Counted from the stretch's first letter, positions 51,786-60,700 are shown. The stretch: 64,000 nucleotides of DNA from Nocardia spumae (GCF_020733635.1 NZ_JAJFZL010000001.1:248001-312000), one strand, 5' to 3'. Translations and numbers: made by a program. The notes: generated by a model not told the origin, from the letters alone.

Positions 51786-52616
51786 TCAGCCGATGAAACG
51801 CGGATCGGAGATGGTGCCGCTGGCGACCAGCATGATGTAGAAGTCGGTGATCGCCAGGGTGGCCAGGGTGGTCCACGCCAGTTGCATGTGCCGGGTGTTC
51901 AACTTCGACACCTGCGTCCACATCCAGTAGCGGACCGGATGTGCGGAGAAGTGTTTGAGACGGCCGCCGGTGATGTGCCGGCAGGAGTGGCACGAGATCG
52001 TATATGCCCACAGCAGTACGACATTCACGACCAGCACGATGTTGCCGAGCCCGAAGCCGAAGCCGCCGTCCCGGCCGTGGAAGGCCATGATCGCGTCGTA
52101 GGTGTTGACCAGCGAGACGATGACCGCGACGTAGAAGAAGTAGCGGTGCACGTTCTGGATGATCAGCGGAAGCCGGGTCTCCCCGGTGTATTTCGCATGG
52201 GGCTCGGCGACCGCGCACGCGGGCGGCGAGAACCAGACGGCCCGGTAGTAGGCCTTGCGGTAGTAGTAGCAGGTCAAACGGAACAGCAGTAGGAACGGCA
52301 ACACCAGGAAACCGAGCGGAATCCACATCGGCAGATTGCCGACCCAGTGCCCGAAGTGGCTCGAACCCTCGACGCACGACGTACTCACGCACGGTGAGTA
52401 GAACGGCGTCAGATAGTGGTAGTCGTCGACCCAATATGCGGTTCGCACAAAGGCTCTGACGGTTGCGTAGATGATGAATGCGGCCAGTCCCAGCACCGTC
52501 AGCAGCGGTGGTACCCACCATCTGTCGGTTCGCAGGGTGCGTGTCGAAATGGCCGCGCGGCCTTTGCTGAAAACTCCCGTGCCCGACTCGGGGGCGCGTG
52601 TCGGTGCTGCGCTCAC
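51786..52616 (-). CDS. sdhC: Succinate dehydrogenase membrane anchor (Sdh1 type)
   Basis: The single membrane subunit (276 residues, like Rv0249c) has five helices. Histidines suited to heme binding occur in IIQNVHRYFFYVA and ISCHSCRHITGG. It anchors SdhAB and passes electrons to menaquinone. Translation is placed at GTG 52616 because a 13-codon leader frame with perfect ribosome binding site ends there as GTGA. A longer reading from ATG 52691 is possible in principle but would overlap that leader in another frame. Confidence 0.88.
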   Translation of the reverse strand: MSAAPTRAPESGTGVFSKGRAAISTRTLRTDRWWVPPLLTVLGLAAFIIYATVRAFVRTAYWVDDYHYLTPFYSPCVSTSCVEGSSHFGHWVGNLPMWIPLGFLVLPFLLLFRLTCYYYRKAYYRAVWFSPPACAVAEPHAKYTGETRLPLIIQNVHRYFFYVAVIVSLVNTYDAIMAFHGRDGGFGFGLGNIVLVVNVVLLWAYTISCHSCRHITGGRLKHFSAHPVRYWMWTQVSKLNTRHMQLAWTTLATLAITDFYIMLVASGTISDPRFIG

Positions 52617-52654
52617 TGCAAGCTGCCTCGCTGGTCTACCCCGTGGAACGTCAT
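52613..52654 (-). CDS. 13-residue leader peptide overlapping the sdhC start
   Basis: The frame MTFHGVDQRGSLQ begins at an ATG with GGAGGT 4 bases upstream and ends with a TGA that overlaps the sdhC GTG start as GTGA. This is the usual design for translational coupling: ribosomes ending the leader restart at sdhC. The peptide lacks runs of one amino acid, so classical attenuation is unlikely. It is too short to call with certainty. Confidence 0.5.
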   Translation of the reverse strand: MTFHGVDQRGSLQ

Positions 52655-52921
52655 CGTTACCTCCGGCGTCGAATGTGATGCTGAGCACCATACGACACCT
52701 GAGCTATGACTCGAGGCCGGTCCCGGCAAGATCGACCGGGGCCTCGTCCTATGATTTGCGCCACATTTTCTGGGCGCCTACCGGGGTTGGGCAGTGAGTG
52801 AATGACGAGCTACTTCGGACCTTCTTCGCGAATGCGGTAGGGGTGGACACGGCGGGCGGCAGCACCGCCGCGGCGAAAGTCGCTCCGCCGCAACGGTCTG
52901 CTGCGCCTGGTGAATCCTGGG

Positions 52922-53212
52922 TTACTTGGTGCGCGGCCGTGAATGGAAGCCCAGGCCCTCGTCCTGGGCGCCCATCCAGGCGGCCTCGTCGGACTTGCTG
53001 TCCGGTACGTAGATGACCTCCTGCTGGCGCCGGGCGTCGACCTCGGGCGGCGGGGTCTTCTCGAACTCCTCGGCATCGATGGTCAATCGGTCGAGGTCGT
53101 TCTCCAGGCGACGAACCGGGTTGGCGTCCCCGTAGTGGGTTCGCAACGCGCCGACGCATTGCCGCAGTTGCCCGACCGCGAAGCGCAGCTCTTCGATCTC
53201 ACTGCGTGTCAT
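52922..53212 (-). CDS. Small helical protein linked to sdh (Rv0250c-like)
   Basis: This 96-residue protein is helical and charged (SEIEELRFAVGQLRQCVGALRTHYGDANPVRRLENDLDRL), probably a coiled coil, followed by an acidic, disordered tail. M. tuberculosis has a similar small protein (Rv0250c) in the same place beside sdhC-A-B, so the association with Sdh1 is conserved by position. No function is known; an assembly or regulatory partner of the complex is an inference. Confidence 0.78.
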   Translation of the reverse strand: MTRSEIEELRFAVGQLRQCVGALRTHYGDANPVRRLENDLDRLTIDAEEFEKTPPPEVDARRQQEVIYVPDSKSDEAAWMGAQDEGLGFHSRPRTK

Positions 53213-53395
53213 CGAAACCTCCTGGTGCCTCCGGGCCGTTCACCGTGATCCGGTCGAGCCCAACGGCAAGATCGAATCTGTGACGGACCGCACATCGTGA
53301 TCTACAACACAGTACGTGATCTTTTGCGTTCTGGCTCGTCGGAGCGGAAAAAGAGTCCGTCACCTCGTGGTCCCGACGAGCGGTCGGCGCGTCCG

Positions 53396-54433
53396 TCAGC
53401 CGACCGCGGCGAGCGGCGGACCGGATGCGGGTCCGTCCAGGGGCGCGACGGTCGTGACCGATGAGGTGATCGCGACCGCGGCGCTCGTGGTTCCGGTGGC
53501 TCGATCCACCAGGGCCGCGATCGCCACGGCCACCTCCTCGGCGCGTTCCAGGATCACGCTGTGTCCGGCGCCGTCGAGTCGCACCAGTTCCGCGCTGCCG
53601 AGCTGGGCGGCCAGCACCACCGAGTGGGCGAACGGGACCAGGATGTCGGCCGAACCGCCCAGGACCAGGGTCGGGACATCGGCGAGCAGACGCAGGGTCG
53701 GGGTCTCGTCGAAGCGGATCAGCGAATCCAGGAAATGCGCCATGGTCGGCAGCGGGGTGTCGTTGAGCATGGCGGTGGCCAGCGCGGCCATCCGCGGATT
53801 CACCCGCCGGGTGCCGAAACTCGCCTCGCGCACGAGCGGTTCGAACAGGCGCCGGCCCAGCCGCTTCGAGGCCCGCATCGTGCGCGGCGCTCGCCGCACG
53901 GCCACCCGGAACGAGGTCACCGTCTGCCGGGTGAGGAGCCGGCCCAGCCCCACGGTCGTGATTCCCGCCGCGGCGCCGGCGATCAGTCCGGCCCCGACCA
54001 CGCGCGTGCCGATCGTTGCCGGGAACAGCCGGGCATAGGCCAGAACCACCATTGCCCCCATCGAATGCCCGATCAGTACGACCGGGCCGACCGGCGCCAA
54101 AGTGCGCAGGACGGCGTCGAGGTCGTGGCCGAGCTGATCGATGGTGTAGGTCGCCGGATCGGCGGCGCCGGATCCGCCGTGTCCGCGATGGTCGTAGAAG
54201 ACCATGCGGGTGTCGGCCCCCCACTGCCGCAGGAGCTGATCCCGCAGGAACCACCAGGATTCGGTGCGCAGGCAGTGGCCGTGCACGAAAACCACCGTCA
54301 CCGCCGCGGTCGGAGCGCCGACGACACGGGCCGCCAACGGCGTGCCGTCGTCGGCGCACACGGTGACGCGCTGGCTGTGGCCGTCGTGGGACGGATCGCG
54401 ATGATCGACGGCGATGGCGATCGGAATGGACAT
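53396..54433 (-). CDS. Alpha/beta hydrolase
   Basis: The 345-residue enzyme has the alpha/beta hydrolase pattern: oxyanion HGH in FVHGHCLRTESW, nucleophile elbow GHSMG, acidic residue in GSADILVPF and catalytic His in LDGAGHSVILE. A lid domain of about 90 residues is inserted after the nucleophile. It could be an esterase, lipase or lactonase. AGGAGG lies 5 bases before the ATG. The C-terminal 35 residues are low complexity. The gene is divergent from epoxide hydrolase across a palindrome-rich region. Confidence 0.87.
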   Translation of the reverse strand: MSIPIAIAVDHRDPSHDGHSQRVTVCADDGTPLAARVVGAPTAAVTVVFVHGHCLRTESWWFLRDQLLRQWGADTRMVFYDHRGHGGSGAADPATYTIDQLGHDLDAVLRTLAPVGPVVLIGHSMGAMVVLAYARLFPATIGTRVVGAGLIAGAAAGITTVGLGRLLTRQTVTSFRVAVRRAPRTMRASKRLGRRLFEPLVREASFGTRRVNPRMAALATAMLNDTPLPTMAHFLDSLIRFDETPTLRLLADVPTLVLGGSADILVPFAHSVVLAAQLGSAELVRLDGAGHSVILERAEEVAVAIAALVDRATGTTSAAVAITSSVTTVAPLDGPASGPPLAAVG

Positions 54434-54510
54434 GACGTCCTCCTAGCAGAGTCCGCTCCTGCCCGGATTTCGCTAGTTATTGCCGCTGTGTTAGCCGCTG
54501 GAACCTGCTG

Positions 54511-54531
54511 TTATGCATAAGTTGCACAACT
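54511..54531. promoter_or_regulatory. Two overlapping palindromes upstream of the alpha/beta hydrolase
   Basis: TTATGCATAA (54511-54520) is a perfect palindrome and AGTTGCACAACT (54520-54531) an inverted repeat sharing one base with it. Both lie in AT-rich DNA 78-98 bases upstream of the hydrolase start and look like operators of MarR- or TetR-type regulators. Confidence 0.45.
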
Positions 54532-54615
54532 GCTGCGGATTGTTGTGCGGACGGGGATCCCAGGTCGCGCGCACTGCCCCGCGCGGGTATGAGCAGGTGA
54601 ATATTCGTATATCTA

Positions 54616-54630
54616 GTCTAGTTCCTAGAC
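54616..54630. promoter_or_regulatory. CTAG-rich palindrome upstream of epoxide hydrolase
   Basis: GTCTAG and CTAGAC flank TTC; two more CTAG tetramers lie at 54613-54616 and 54654-54657. CTAG is rare in such genomes, so four copies in 45 bases stand out. It is 67 bases before the start codon. Confidence 0.5.
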
Positions 54631-54696
54631 GGCAATAGAAAATCCGATGCTGAACTAGGTCATGATCTGACCTACAGCGCGCATAGTGTTCGAGTC

Positions 54697-55824
54697 ATGA
54701 GCAACCGAATCCGCGAGTTCCGCATCGACATCCCCCAGGGCGACCTCGACGACCTGCACCGGCGACTGGCCGAGACCCGGTGGGCGCCGCAACTGCCCGG
54801 TGCGGATCGGCGCGGGGTGCCGGTCGCGCGGGTACGCGAACTGGCCGACTACTGGCGCGGTGCATTCGATTGGCGGGCACAGGAAGCGAAACTCAATCGC
54901 TTTCCGCAGTACCTGACCGAGATCGACGGTCTGGACGTGCACTTCCTCCACGTCCGCTCCCCCGAACCCGATGCCCTGCCGCTGGTGCTCAACCACGGTT
55001 GGCCGAATACGTTCGCCGAATTCGCGGAGGTCATCGACCTCCTCGCCGATCCGCGCGCACACGGCGGCGATCCCGCCCGCGCTTTCCATGTGGTCGTGCC
55101 GTCGGTGCCCGGGTACGGCTTCTCGGCCGCGCCGAGCGAGACCGGGTGGAGCGCCGAGCGGGTCGGCCGGATGTGGGTGGAACTGATGGATCGCCTCGGT
55201 TATCGACACTTCGGGGTGCAGGGTGGTGACTTCGGTACCTATGTGGGGACCGCGATGGCGCAGGCGGTCCCGGATCGGGTCAGCGGTCTCTACATCACCG
55301 CTGGACTCGGCTTCCCCACCGAGGCCGATGTGCCGCTCCTGACCGATGCCGAGCGCGCGGGCTACGAGGCCATGATGTCCGCGGACTGGGTCAACGGAGT
55401 GGATCACCACGCACTGCTGCGCAGCGCACCGCAGACGTTCGCGATCGGCTGGAACGATTCACCGGCCGCGGCGCTGGCCTGGATGGTGCAGAAATACACC
55501 GACTTCAGCGCGTCCGGCCCGCTCGGCGACGCCATCGACCGGGACACGCTGCTGACCACCGTGAGTCTGTACTGGTTCACGCAGAGTTTCGGCAGCTCCG
55601 CCTGGTCCTACTACGACAGCTCCGGATTCGCGTGGCCCACCGGGTCGGATGTGGTCCCGACCGGTGTCTACAGCGGTGCTCCCGGTATCCGCCGGCTCGC
55701 CGAGCGCACCGCGAAGATCGTGCACTGGCCCGAGGGCAATCCGGCGGGGCATCACTTCATCGCCATGGATCAGGCCGAGGCCTATGCGGCCGACCTGCGC
55801 ATCTTCTTCGGCGACCTGGTCTGA
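54697..55824 (+). CDS. Epoxide hydrolase with EHN domain
   Basis: This 375-residue enzyme has the N-terminal epoxide hydrolase domain (RIDIPQGDLDDLHRRLAETRW) and an alpha/beta hydrolase core. Catalytic features: HGWP oxyanion motif, nucleophile Asp in QGGDFGTYVG, and the His in NPAGHHFIAMDQAEAY. It resembles microsomal-type epoxide hydrolases. Substrate unknown. Its own promoter region is CTAG-rich, and a long perfect inverted repeat follows the stop codon. Confidence 0.9.
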   Translation: MSNRIREFRIDIPQGDLDDLHRRLAETRWAPQLPGADRRGVPVARVRELADYWRGAFDWRAQEAKLNRFPQYLTEIDGLDVHFLHVRSPEPDALPLVLNHGWPNTFAEFAEVIDLLADPRAHGGDPARAFHVVVPSVPGYGFSAAPSETGWSAERVGRMWVELMDRLGYRHFGVQGGDFGTYVGTAMAQAVPDRVSGLYITAGLGFPTEADVPLLTDAERAGYEAMMSADWVNGVDHHALLRSAPQTFAIGWNDSPAAALAWMVQKYTDFSASGPLGDAIDRDTLLTTVSLYWFTQSFGSSAWSYYDSSGFAWPTGSDVVPTGVYSGAPGIRRLAERTAKIVHWPEGNPAGHHFIAMDQAEAYAADLRIFFGDLV

Positions 55825-55834
55825 GGTAATTTCC

Positions 55835-55890
55835 ATCGGGAAATCTAGCGATATCGAGAATGCTGACTAGATACCGCTAGATTTCCCGAT
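55835..55890. terminator. 16-base perfect inverted repeat between epoxide hydrolase and acyl-CoA dehydrogenase
   Basis: ATCGGGAAATCTAGCG (55835-55850) pairs perfectly with CGCTAGATTTCCCGAT (55875-55890) across a 24-base loop, between two convergent genes. It may be a bidirectional terminator; the AT-rich arms with CTAG also resemble the upstream palindrome. Confidence 0.75.
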
Positions 55891-55896
55891 CGACGG

Positions 55897-57852
55897 TCAG
55901 GTTCCGGCCGCCGCGCGGGTGGAGGGCAGGAACGGGGCGAGCAGATTGTCCTCGGTCGAGGGGCCGAACTCCCACTCCGCGATCCAGGGACCGGTGTCCT
56001 CGCTGGGGTCCAGAACCCCCGACTCCAGCCATTCGTAGCGGCCTTCGAGCACCTTGCGGGTCAGCGCGGTATCGACATCGTCGGTGTTGTCCCACAGCGC
56101 GGCGAACGCCGCCTCGATCCGCAGCCGGGACTGCCGGCAGAAGGCATCGGCCAGTTCCGTGGCCGCTTCGGACTCGGCGGTGTGGTCGGCCCGCATGGCC
56201 TGGGCGCGCATACAGGCCGCCGACATCGCGAACAGTTCCGCGCCGATGTCGACGATGCGGCCCAGGAAGCCCTGCCGGTATTCGAGTTTGGCCTGCCAGC
56301 GCGCCATCGCGTACATCAGTTCGCGGGCCTGTTTGCGGGCCGCCCGATCGATGAAGCGCAGATGCGTTGCCAGCGGGCCGAATTCGGCATAGCCCACCGG
56401 CAGCGAACCGCGGCCGACCGCCAATTGCGGGAACCATTTCGCGTAGAAACCGCTCGCGCCGACCGCGGCGGCGGCCTTGTCCTTCAGCGCCGCATGGCGA
56501 TCCACGAGCGCACCGGCCGCGGCCATGTGCGCATCGGCCATCTCCCGGGCGATCAACAGGCGCATGATCTCGCTGGAGCCCTCGAAGATCCGATTGATGC
56601 GCAGATCGCGCACCAACTGTTCGGCCGGTACCGCACGCTCGCCCCGATTACGCAGGGAGGCAGCCGTTTCGTAGCCGCGACCCCCGCGGATCTGCACCAG
56701 TTCATCGGCGATCCGGCAGCTCATCTCCGAGGCCCACAGCTTGGCCAGCGCGGCCTCGATGCGGATATCGTTGCGCCCCTCGTCGCACATGGTCCCGGAC
56801 AGCTCGAGCACCGCCTCGAGGGCGAATGTCGTCGCGGCGATGAACGATATCTTCGACGCCACCGCCTCGTGCTCGCCGACCGGGCGGCCCCACTGCACCC
56901 GTGCGGCCGACCAGCCGCGGCTGATCTTCAACGACCATTTCGCCGCCGCCGCGCACAGTGCAGGAATCGCGAGACGTCCGGCGTTGAGGGTGGTCAGCGC
57001 GATCTTCAGGCCATCGCCCTCGCGGCCGATCAGATTGCCCGCGGGGACCCGGACCCGATGCATCCGGGTGACGCCGTTCTCGATACCGCGCAGTCCCATG
57101 AAGGAATTGCGTCGCTCGACGGTGATACCGGCCGAATCCGCCTCGACCACGAAGGCGGAGATACCGCCGCGATGTCCGGGGCCCTTGGGTACCCGCGCCA
57201 TCACCACCAGCAGTTCGGCGACCACGCCGTTGGTGGTCCACAACTTGACCCCGTCGAGCTCATAGGCCGTTCCGTCCGCGGTGGGCGTGGCGGTACTCGC
57301 CATCCGGGCCGGATCCGAGCCCACGTCCGGCTCGGTGAGCAGGAACGCGCTGATCGCGCCCCGCGCGCAGCGCGGCAGGAACTCGCGCTTCTGCTCCTCG
57401 GTACCCGCCAGCTTCAGCGGTTCCGGCACCCCGATCGATTGATGGGCCGACAGCAGGACGCCCAGGCTCGGATGTACCGAACCGACCAGCATCAGGGCCC
57501 GGTTGTACCCGACCTGCGACAGGCCCTGCCCGCCGTATTCGGGCGGAATCTTGAGGCCGAAGCAGCCGAGTTCGGCCAGTCCGCGCACGTAGTCGGCGGG
57601 GACCTTCGCCTCGGCTTCGATCACCGAGCCGTCGAGGGTCTCGCAGTAGGCCCGTAATCGGCGCAGGAACGCCTCGGTCCGTTCGGCGTCCTCGGCGCCC
57701 GGCCGGGGGTATGGATGGATCAGATCGAGCCGGAACCGCCCGAGGAACATCTGCTTGGCGAACGACGGTTTGGCCCAGGTGCTTTCGCGCGACTCCTCGA
57801 CCAGTGCGCGGGCTTGTTCTTCGGTGGCGTGGACTTTCGCTGCTGTCGCCAT
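55897..57852 (-). CDS. Acyl-CoA dehydrogenase (long form)
   Basis: The 651-residue flavoprotein oxidises acyl-CoA to 2-enoyl-CoA. It has the N-terminal helical domain, the FAD-binding segment with LTEPDVGSDPARM and LWTTNG, the core helices with QIRGGRGYETA, and a C-terminal extension of about 180 residues as in very-long-chain or FadE-type enzymes. AGGAGGTCTC precedes the ATG. GTGA/TCAC (57867-57880) lies in its promoter region as a possible operator. Confidence 0.9.
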   Translation of the reverse strand: MATAAKVHATEEQARALVEESRESTWAKPSFAKQMFLGRFRLDLIHPYPRPGAEDAERTEAFLRRLRAYCETLDGSVIEAEAKVPADYVRGLAELGCFGLKIPPEYGGQGLSQVGYNRALMLVGSVHPSLGVLLSAHQSIGVPEPLKLAGTEEQKREFLPRCARGAISAFLLTEPDVGSDPARMASTATPTADGTAYELDGVKLWTTNGVVAELLVVMARVPKGPGHRGGISAFVVEADSAGITVERRNSFMGLRGIENGVTRMHRVRVPAGNLIGREGDGLKIALTTLNAGRLAIPALCAAAAKWSLKISRGWSAARVQWGRPVGEHEAVASKISFIAATTFALEAVLELSGTMCDEGRNDIRIEAALAKLWASEMSCRIADELVQIRGGRGYETAASLRNRGERAVPAEQLVRDLRINRIFEGSSEIMRLLIAREMADAHMAAAGALVDRHAALKDKAAAAVGASGFYAKWFPQLAVGRGSLPVGYAEFGPLATHLRFIDRAARKQARELMYAMARWQAKLEYRQGFLGRIVDIGAELFAMSAACMRAQAMRADHTAESEAATELADAFCRQSRLRIEAAFAALWDNTDDVDTALTRKVLEGRYEWLESGVLDPSEDTGPWIAEWEFGPSTEDNLLAPFLPSTRAAAGT

Positions 57853-57866
57853 GAGACCTCCTAGAA

Positions 57867-57880
57867 CGTGACCGGGATCA
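57867..57880. promoter_or_regulatory. GTGA-N6-TCAC dyad upstream of the acyl-CoA dehydrogenase
   Basis: GTGA and TCAC surround CCGGGA, 15 bases before the dehydrogenase start codon on the minus strand. It resembles short operators of GntR/FadR-like fatty-acid regulators. Four-base arms make this tentative. Confidence 0.35.
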
Positions 57881-57943
57881 CATTAAAGTGTAGGAGTCTG
57901 AGTTACTCGCCGGTAGCCCTTGGCGGTGAGGAAATCGGGCCGA

Positions 57944-59128
57944 CTACTGCACACCGCGGAGATATCGTCCGAAATGCGGCACTGTGAAGCCGATCGTGCC
58001 CCGCTCGGCGGAGTAGATCAGCCCCTTCTTGATCAGGCCGTCCCGCGCCGGGGACAGGGAGGCCGGTTTGCGCCCCAGTTCCTTCGCGACGGCCGCGGTC
58101 GGCACTGGTCCGTCATCTCCGGCCAGATCGGCCATCGCGCGCATGTACTCCCGCTCGGCTGGTGTTGCTCGCTCATAGCGGGAGCCGAAGAATCCCACCG
58201 CTAGTTCCTCCTCGGCCGCCGGCGCCGCCAACTCGACATCGTCGGCGCCGATCGGACTGCGGGCCGCGACATCCCAGGTGGCCTTACCGTAGGCCTGAAC
58301 GAAATAGGGGTATCCATCTGCCTTGTCGTATAAGGACTTCAGTGCTTCCTCGGTGAATTCCACGGCCTCGCGCTCGGCCGGCGCGATCAGCGCGCGGTCC
58401 GCGGAATCGCGATCGAGTCGGTCGATGCGGTGATAGCCGAATAGTCGCTCGGAATAGCTCTTGGAGGCGGAGAGGACCGCCGGCAGATGGGGGAGGCCCG
58501 CGCCGACCACGATCAGAGGCGCTGTCTCCTGGCTCAATTCGTGGCAGGCGCCGCACACGGCGGAGACATCGGCGGGGCCGAGATCCTGCATCTCGTCGAT
58601 GAACACGGCGATGCCGACGCCGATATCGCGGGCCAGCTGCGCGGCCTCCAGCAGCAACTCCACCAGATCGATCTCGATATCGCCGGAGTCCGCGCGTCCG
58701 GTGACGGCCGGCACGTCGATACCAGGCTGCCAGCGCTCGCGCATGCCCTTGTCGGCCGTCGCGCGCAGCGCGAACGCCTTCAGGATGCCGAGGAAATCGT
58801 CGACCATCTCGGGATTGCGATGCGCGACCGCGATCTGGCGTACGGCCATGTGCAGTGCCGAGGCCAGCGGCCGCCGCAACTCCTGGTCGGGCCGGGCCTC
58901 CAGCTTTCCGGTACCCCAGCCGCGTGAGCGCGCCGTGGAACGGAGTTGATTGAGCAGCACCGTCTTTCCGACGCCCCGCAGACCGGTGAGCATCACGCTG
59001 CGTTCGGGCCGGCCTCGGGAGATCCGCTCGAGGACGACATCGAAAGTGTCGAGCTGCTTGTCACGCCCGGCGAGTTCGGGTGGGCGCTGACCGGCGCCCG
59101 GGGCATACGGATTCCGCACGGGGTCCAT
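57944..59128 (-). CDS. AAA ATPase with C-terminal winged helix (archaeal Orc/Cdc6-like)
   Basis: The 394-residue ATPase has Walker A GLRGVGKT, Walker B GIAVFIDEMQDL, sensor-like regions, and a C-terminal winged helix (VAKELGRKPASLSPARDGLIKK). This layout resembles archaeal Cdc6/Orc ATPases and the ExeA/MalT-like ATPases found alone in actinobacteria. The role is unknown; DNA binding by the winged helix is likely. It is divergent from a small coiled-coil gene. Confidence 0.85.
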   Translation of the reverse strand: MDPVRNPYAPGAGQRPPELAGRDKQLDTFDVVLERISRGRPERSVMLTGLRGVGKTVLLNQLRSTARSRGWGTGKLEARPDQELRRPLASALHMAVRQIAVAHRNPEMVDDFLGILKAFALRATADKGMRERWQPGIDVPAVTGRADSGDIEIDLVELLLEAAQLARDIGVGIAVFIDEMQDLGPADVSAVCGACHELSQETAPLIVVGAGLPHLPAVLSASKSYSERLFGYHRIDRLDRDSADRALIAPAEREAVEFTEEALKSLYDKADGYPYFVQAYGKATWDVAARSPIGADDVELAAPAAEEELAVGFFGSRYERATPAEREYMRAMADLAGDDGPVPTAAVAKELGRKPASLSPARDGLIKKGLIYSAERGTIGFTVPHFGRYLRGVQ

Positions 59129-59290
59129 GCCCTGACACCGTAGCCCGTTCTCCCCGAAATCTCGGGATATATACGGGATGTCCTAGATTGCGCTATCCAG
59201 TCGAATGGGGTTGCCCGCGGAATCGGTGGGACGCCGGTGAGATCTCTAGGCTGGTCACTGTTCGGAGTCCGGATTGTCCGCAGGAGGGTC

Positions 59291-59578
59291 ATGTCCACCG
59301 ATTCGGGAGATCAGCAGTCCGGGGACCGGTCGGATCCCACGGTGGCCGCCGTGGTCGGGTCCTGGGAGGTGCCCGAGGACGCTCCGGTCGCATTGCGCAT
59401 TCGAGACAATATCCTCGGCGCGATCGCGCAGGGATACGACGATCCGCAGCTGGTGGCCGATCTGGCGGTCGGTCCGCTGGTGATCGCGCTGGGCCGGCTG
59501 GAAGCCGAACTGGCCGAGGCGCATCGGCGCATCGAGGCGTTGGAGCAGGTGGTCGCTCGTCGCGGGGCGGCGGAATGA
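59291..59578 (+). CDS. Small protein with C-terminal coiled coil
   Basis: The 95-residue protein has a disordered N-terminus and two helical parts; residues about 70-92 (LEAELAEAHRRIEALEQVVA) form a coiled coil. It has no known motif. GGAGGG stands just before the ATG 59291. It is divergent from the AAA ATPase gene and could be its partner; that is inference from position only. Confidence 0.6.
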   Translation: MSTDSGDQQSGDRSDPTVAAVVGSWEVPEDAPVALRIRDNILGAIAQGYDDPQLVADLAVGPLVIALGRLEAELAEAHRRIEALEQVVARRGAAE

Positions 59579-59812
59579 CCGATTCGGGTGTAACGCCGCG
59601 GCGACTCGATTCGATAACAGGGCAGCGTGCCGGATGTCGACCTGTGACCTGCTGTAGCAGACTGGGTTCGCCGGCCGGTAATCGGGGGTGGTCCTGGCCT
59701 TTTGGTGACACGCGGGCGGACACGCCGCGCTGTGGGGTGGACAACATCCCCGTGCCGTCGTAATCTCTTCGTGACTTCGCGGAGTATGTCGCTTCATTGG
59801 AGGGGCGGCCCG

Positions 59813-59818
59813 TATAGT
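59813..59818 (+). promoter_or_regulatory. -10 box of the riboswitch transcript
   Basis: TATAGT lies 8 bases before the predicted first base of the c-di-AMP riboswitch. A -35 element is unclear. Confidence 0.5.
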
Positions 59819-59820
59819 CA

Positions 59821-59961
59821 CCGCCTAATCAGCAATCGGGTGGGCAGCTCGATCGCTGAACCGGGGACCCAGGTTTCTGGGGTGAATCCTCTTCGGTCGC
59901 AAGGTCGATGGGGTAGGGCCGATCTTCCCGGTCCGAACCCGTCAGCTAACTCGGTCGGCGC
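59821..59961 (+). ncRNA. c-di-AMP riboswitch (ydaO/yuaA class)
   Basis: The leader of the NlpC/P60 gene contains the conserved blocks of the ydaO class: CGGGTGGGCAGCTC, GAACCGGGGACCCAGG, GGGGTGAATCC, AGGGCC, and the 3' block TTCCCGGTCCGAACCCGTC followed by AGCTAAC and GGTCGGCG, with CGCC (59822-59825) able to pair with GGCG (59957-59960). In actinobacteria this class usually precedes resuscitation-promoting factor or NlpC/P60 genes, and c-di-AMP binding turns expression down. Confidence 0.9.
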
Positions 59962-59993
59962 GTGGGCAAGGAAGAAACAGGAGACTCAGCTCG

Positions 59994-60674
59994 GTGGGTA
60001 AACACAGTCTGCAACGGGAATCTCGGCTGCCGAATTCCGTCAAGGGTGCAATGGTCTTCGGCGCGGTCGCGGCGACTACCGGTGCGATCCCGGCGATTCC
60101 GGCGATGGCGGCCACGATCAATGTTCCCGGCATCGGCAACTTCGACGTTCCGGTAGCCCCGGAGTTCGATCAGCAGGTGGGCCAGGTCAACCAGGCCCTC
60201 GCCGATCACGCCGACCAGATCAAAGGGGCTCAGAAGGCGCTGAGCTCGCAGGCTATCGCGCCCGGCCTCCCCAACGCCGCGCCGAACCCCATGGGTGGGC
60301 TTTTCAGCCAGCCGCAGCAACAGCAGCACGGCATCGGCGACGTCGCGCTCGATGCGGCTCGCAGCAAGATCGGCTCCGACTACGTCTGGGGCGCCTCCGG
60401 TCCGTCGAACTTCGACTGCTCCGGTCTGGTGCAGTGGGCGTACAAGCAGGCCGGAATTGCGCTGCCGCGGACGAGCTTCGAGCAGTCGCACGTCGGCAAG
60501 CCGGTGGCGTTCCAGGAACTGCAGCCCGGCGACCTCGTCATCCAGAACGGCGGCGGCCATGTGGCCATGTACGCCGGAGATGGCAAGATCCTTCAGGCGC
60601 CGCAGTCGGGTGAGACCGTCAGCTACGCGCATCTGGATCCCGATTCGATCGTCACCGCACGTCGCGTTTCCTGA
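59994..60674 (+). CDS. Secreted NlpC/P60 peptidoglycan endopeptidase
   Basis: This 226-residue cell-wall hydrolase has a signal peptide (AMVFGAVAATTGAIPAIPAMA), a linker with Pro/Gln tract and a C-terminal NlpC/P60 domain cleaving D-glutamyl-diaminopimelate bonds. Catalytic Cys is in NFDCSGLVQW, His in GGGHVAMY and a third polar residue follows near YAHLDPDS. It resembles RipA/RipC-type enzymes. GTG 59994 has GGAGA upstream. The c-di-AMP riboswitch links its production to cell-wall and turgor state. Confidence 0.93.
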   Translation: MGKHSLQRESRLPNSVKGAMVFGAVAATTGAIPAIPAMAATINVPGIGNFDVPVAPEFDQQVGQVNQALADHADQIKGAQKALSSQAIAPGLPNAAPNPMGGLFSQPQQQQHGIGDVALDAARSKIGSDYVWGASGPSNFDCSGLVQWAYKQAGIALPRTSFEQSHVGKPVAFQELQPGDLVIQNGGGHVAMYAGDGKILQAPQSGETVSYAHLDPDSIVTARRVS

Positions 60675-60700
60675 GTCGTTTCACGCTCACGCCCACGCAC

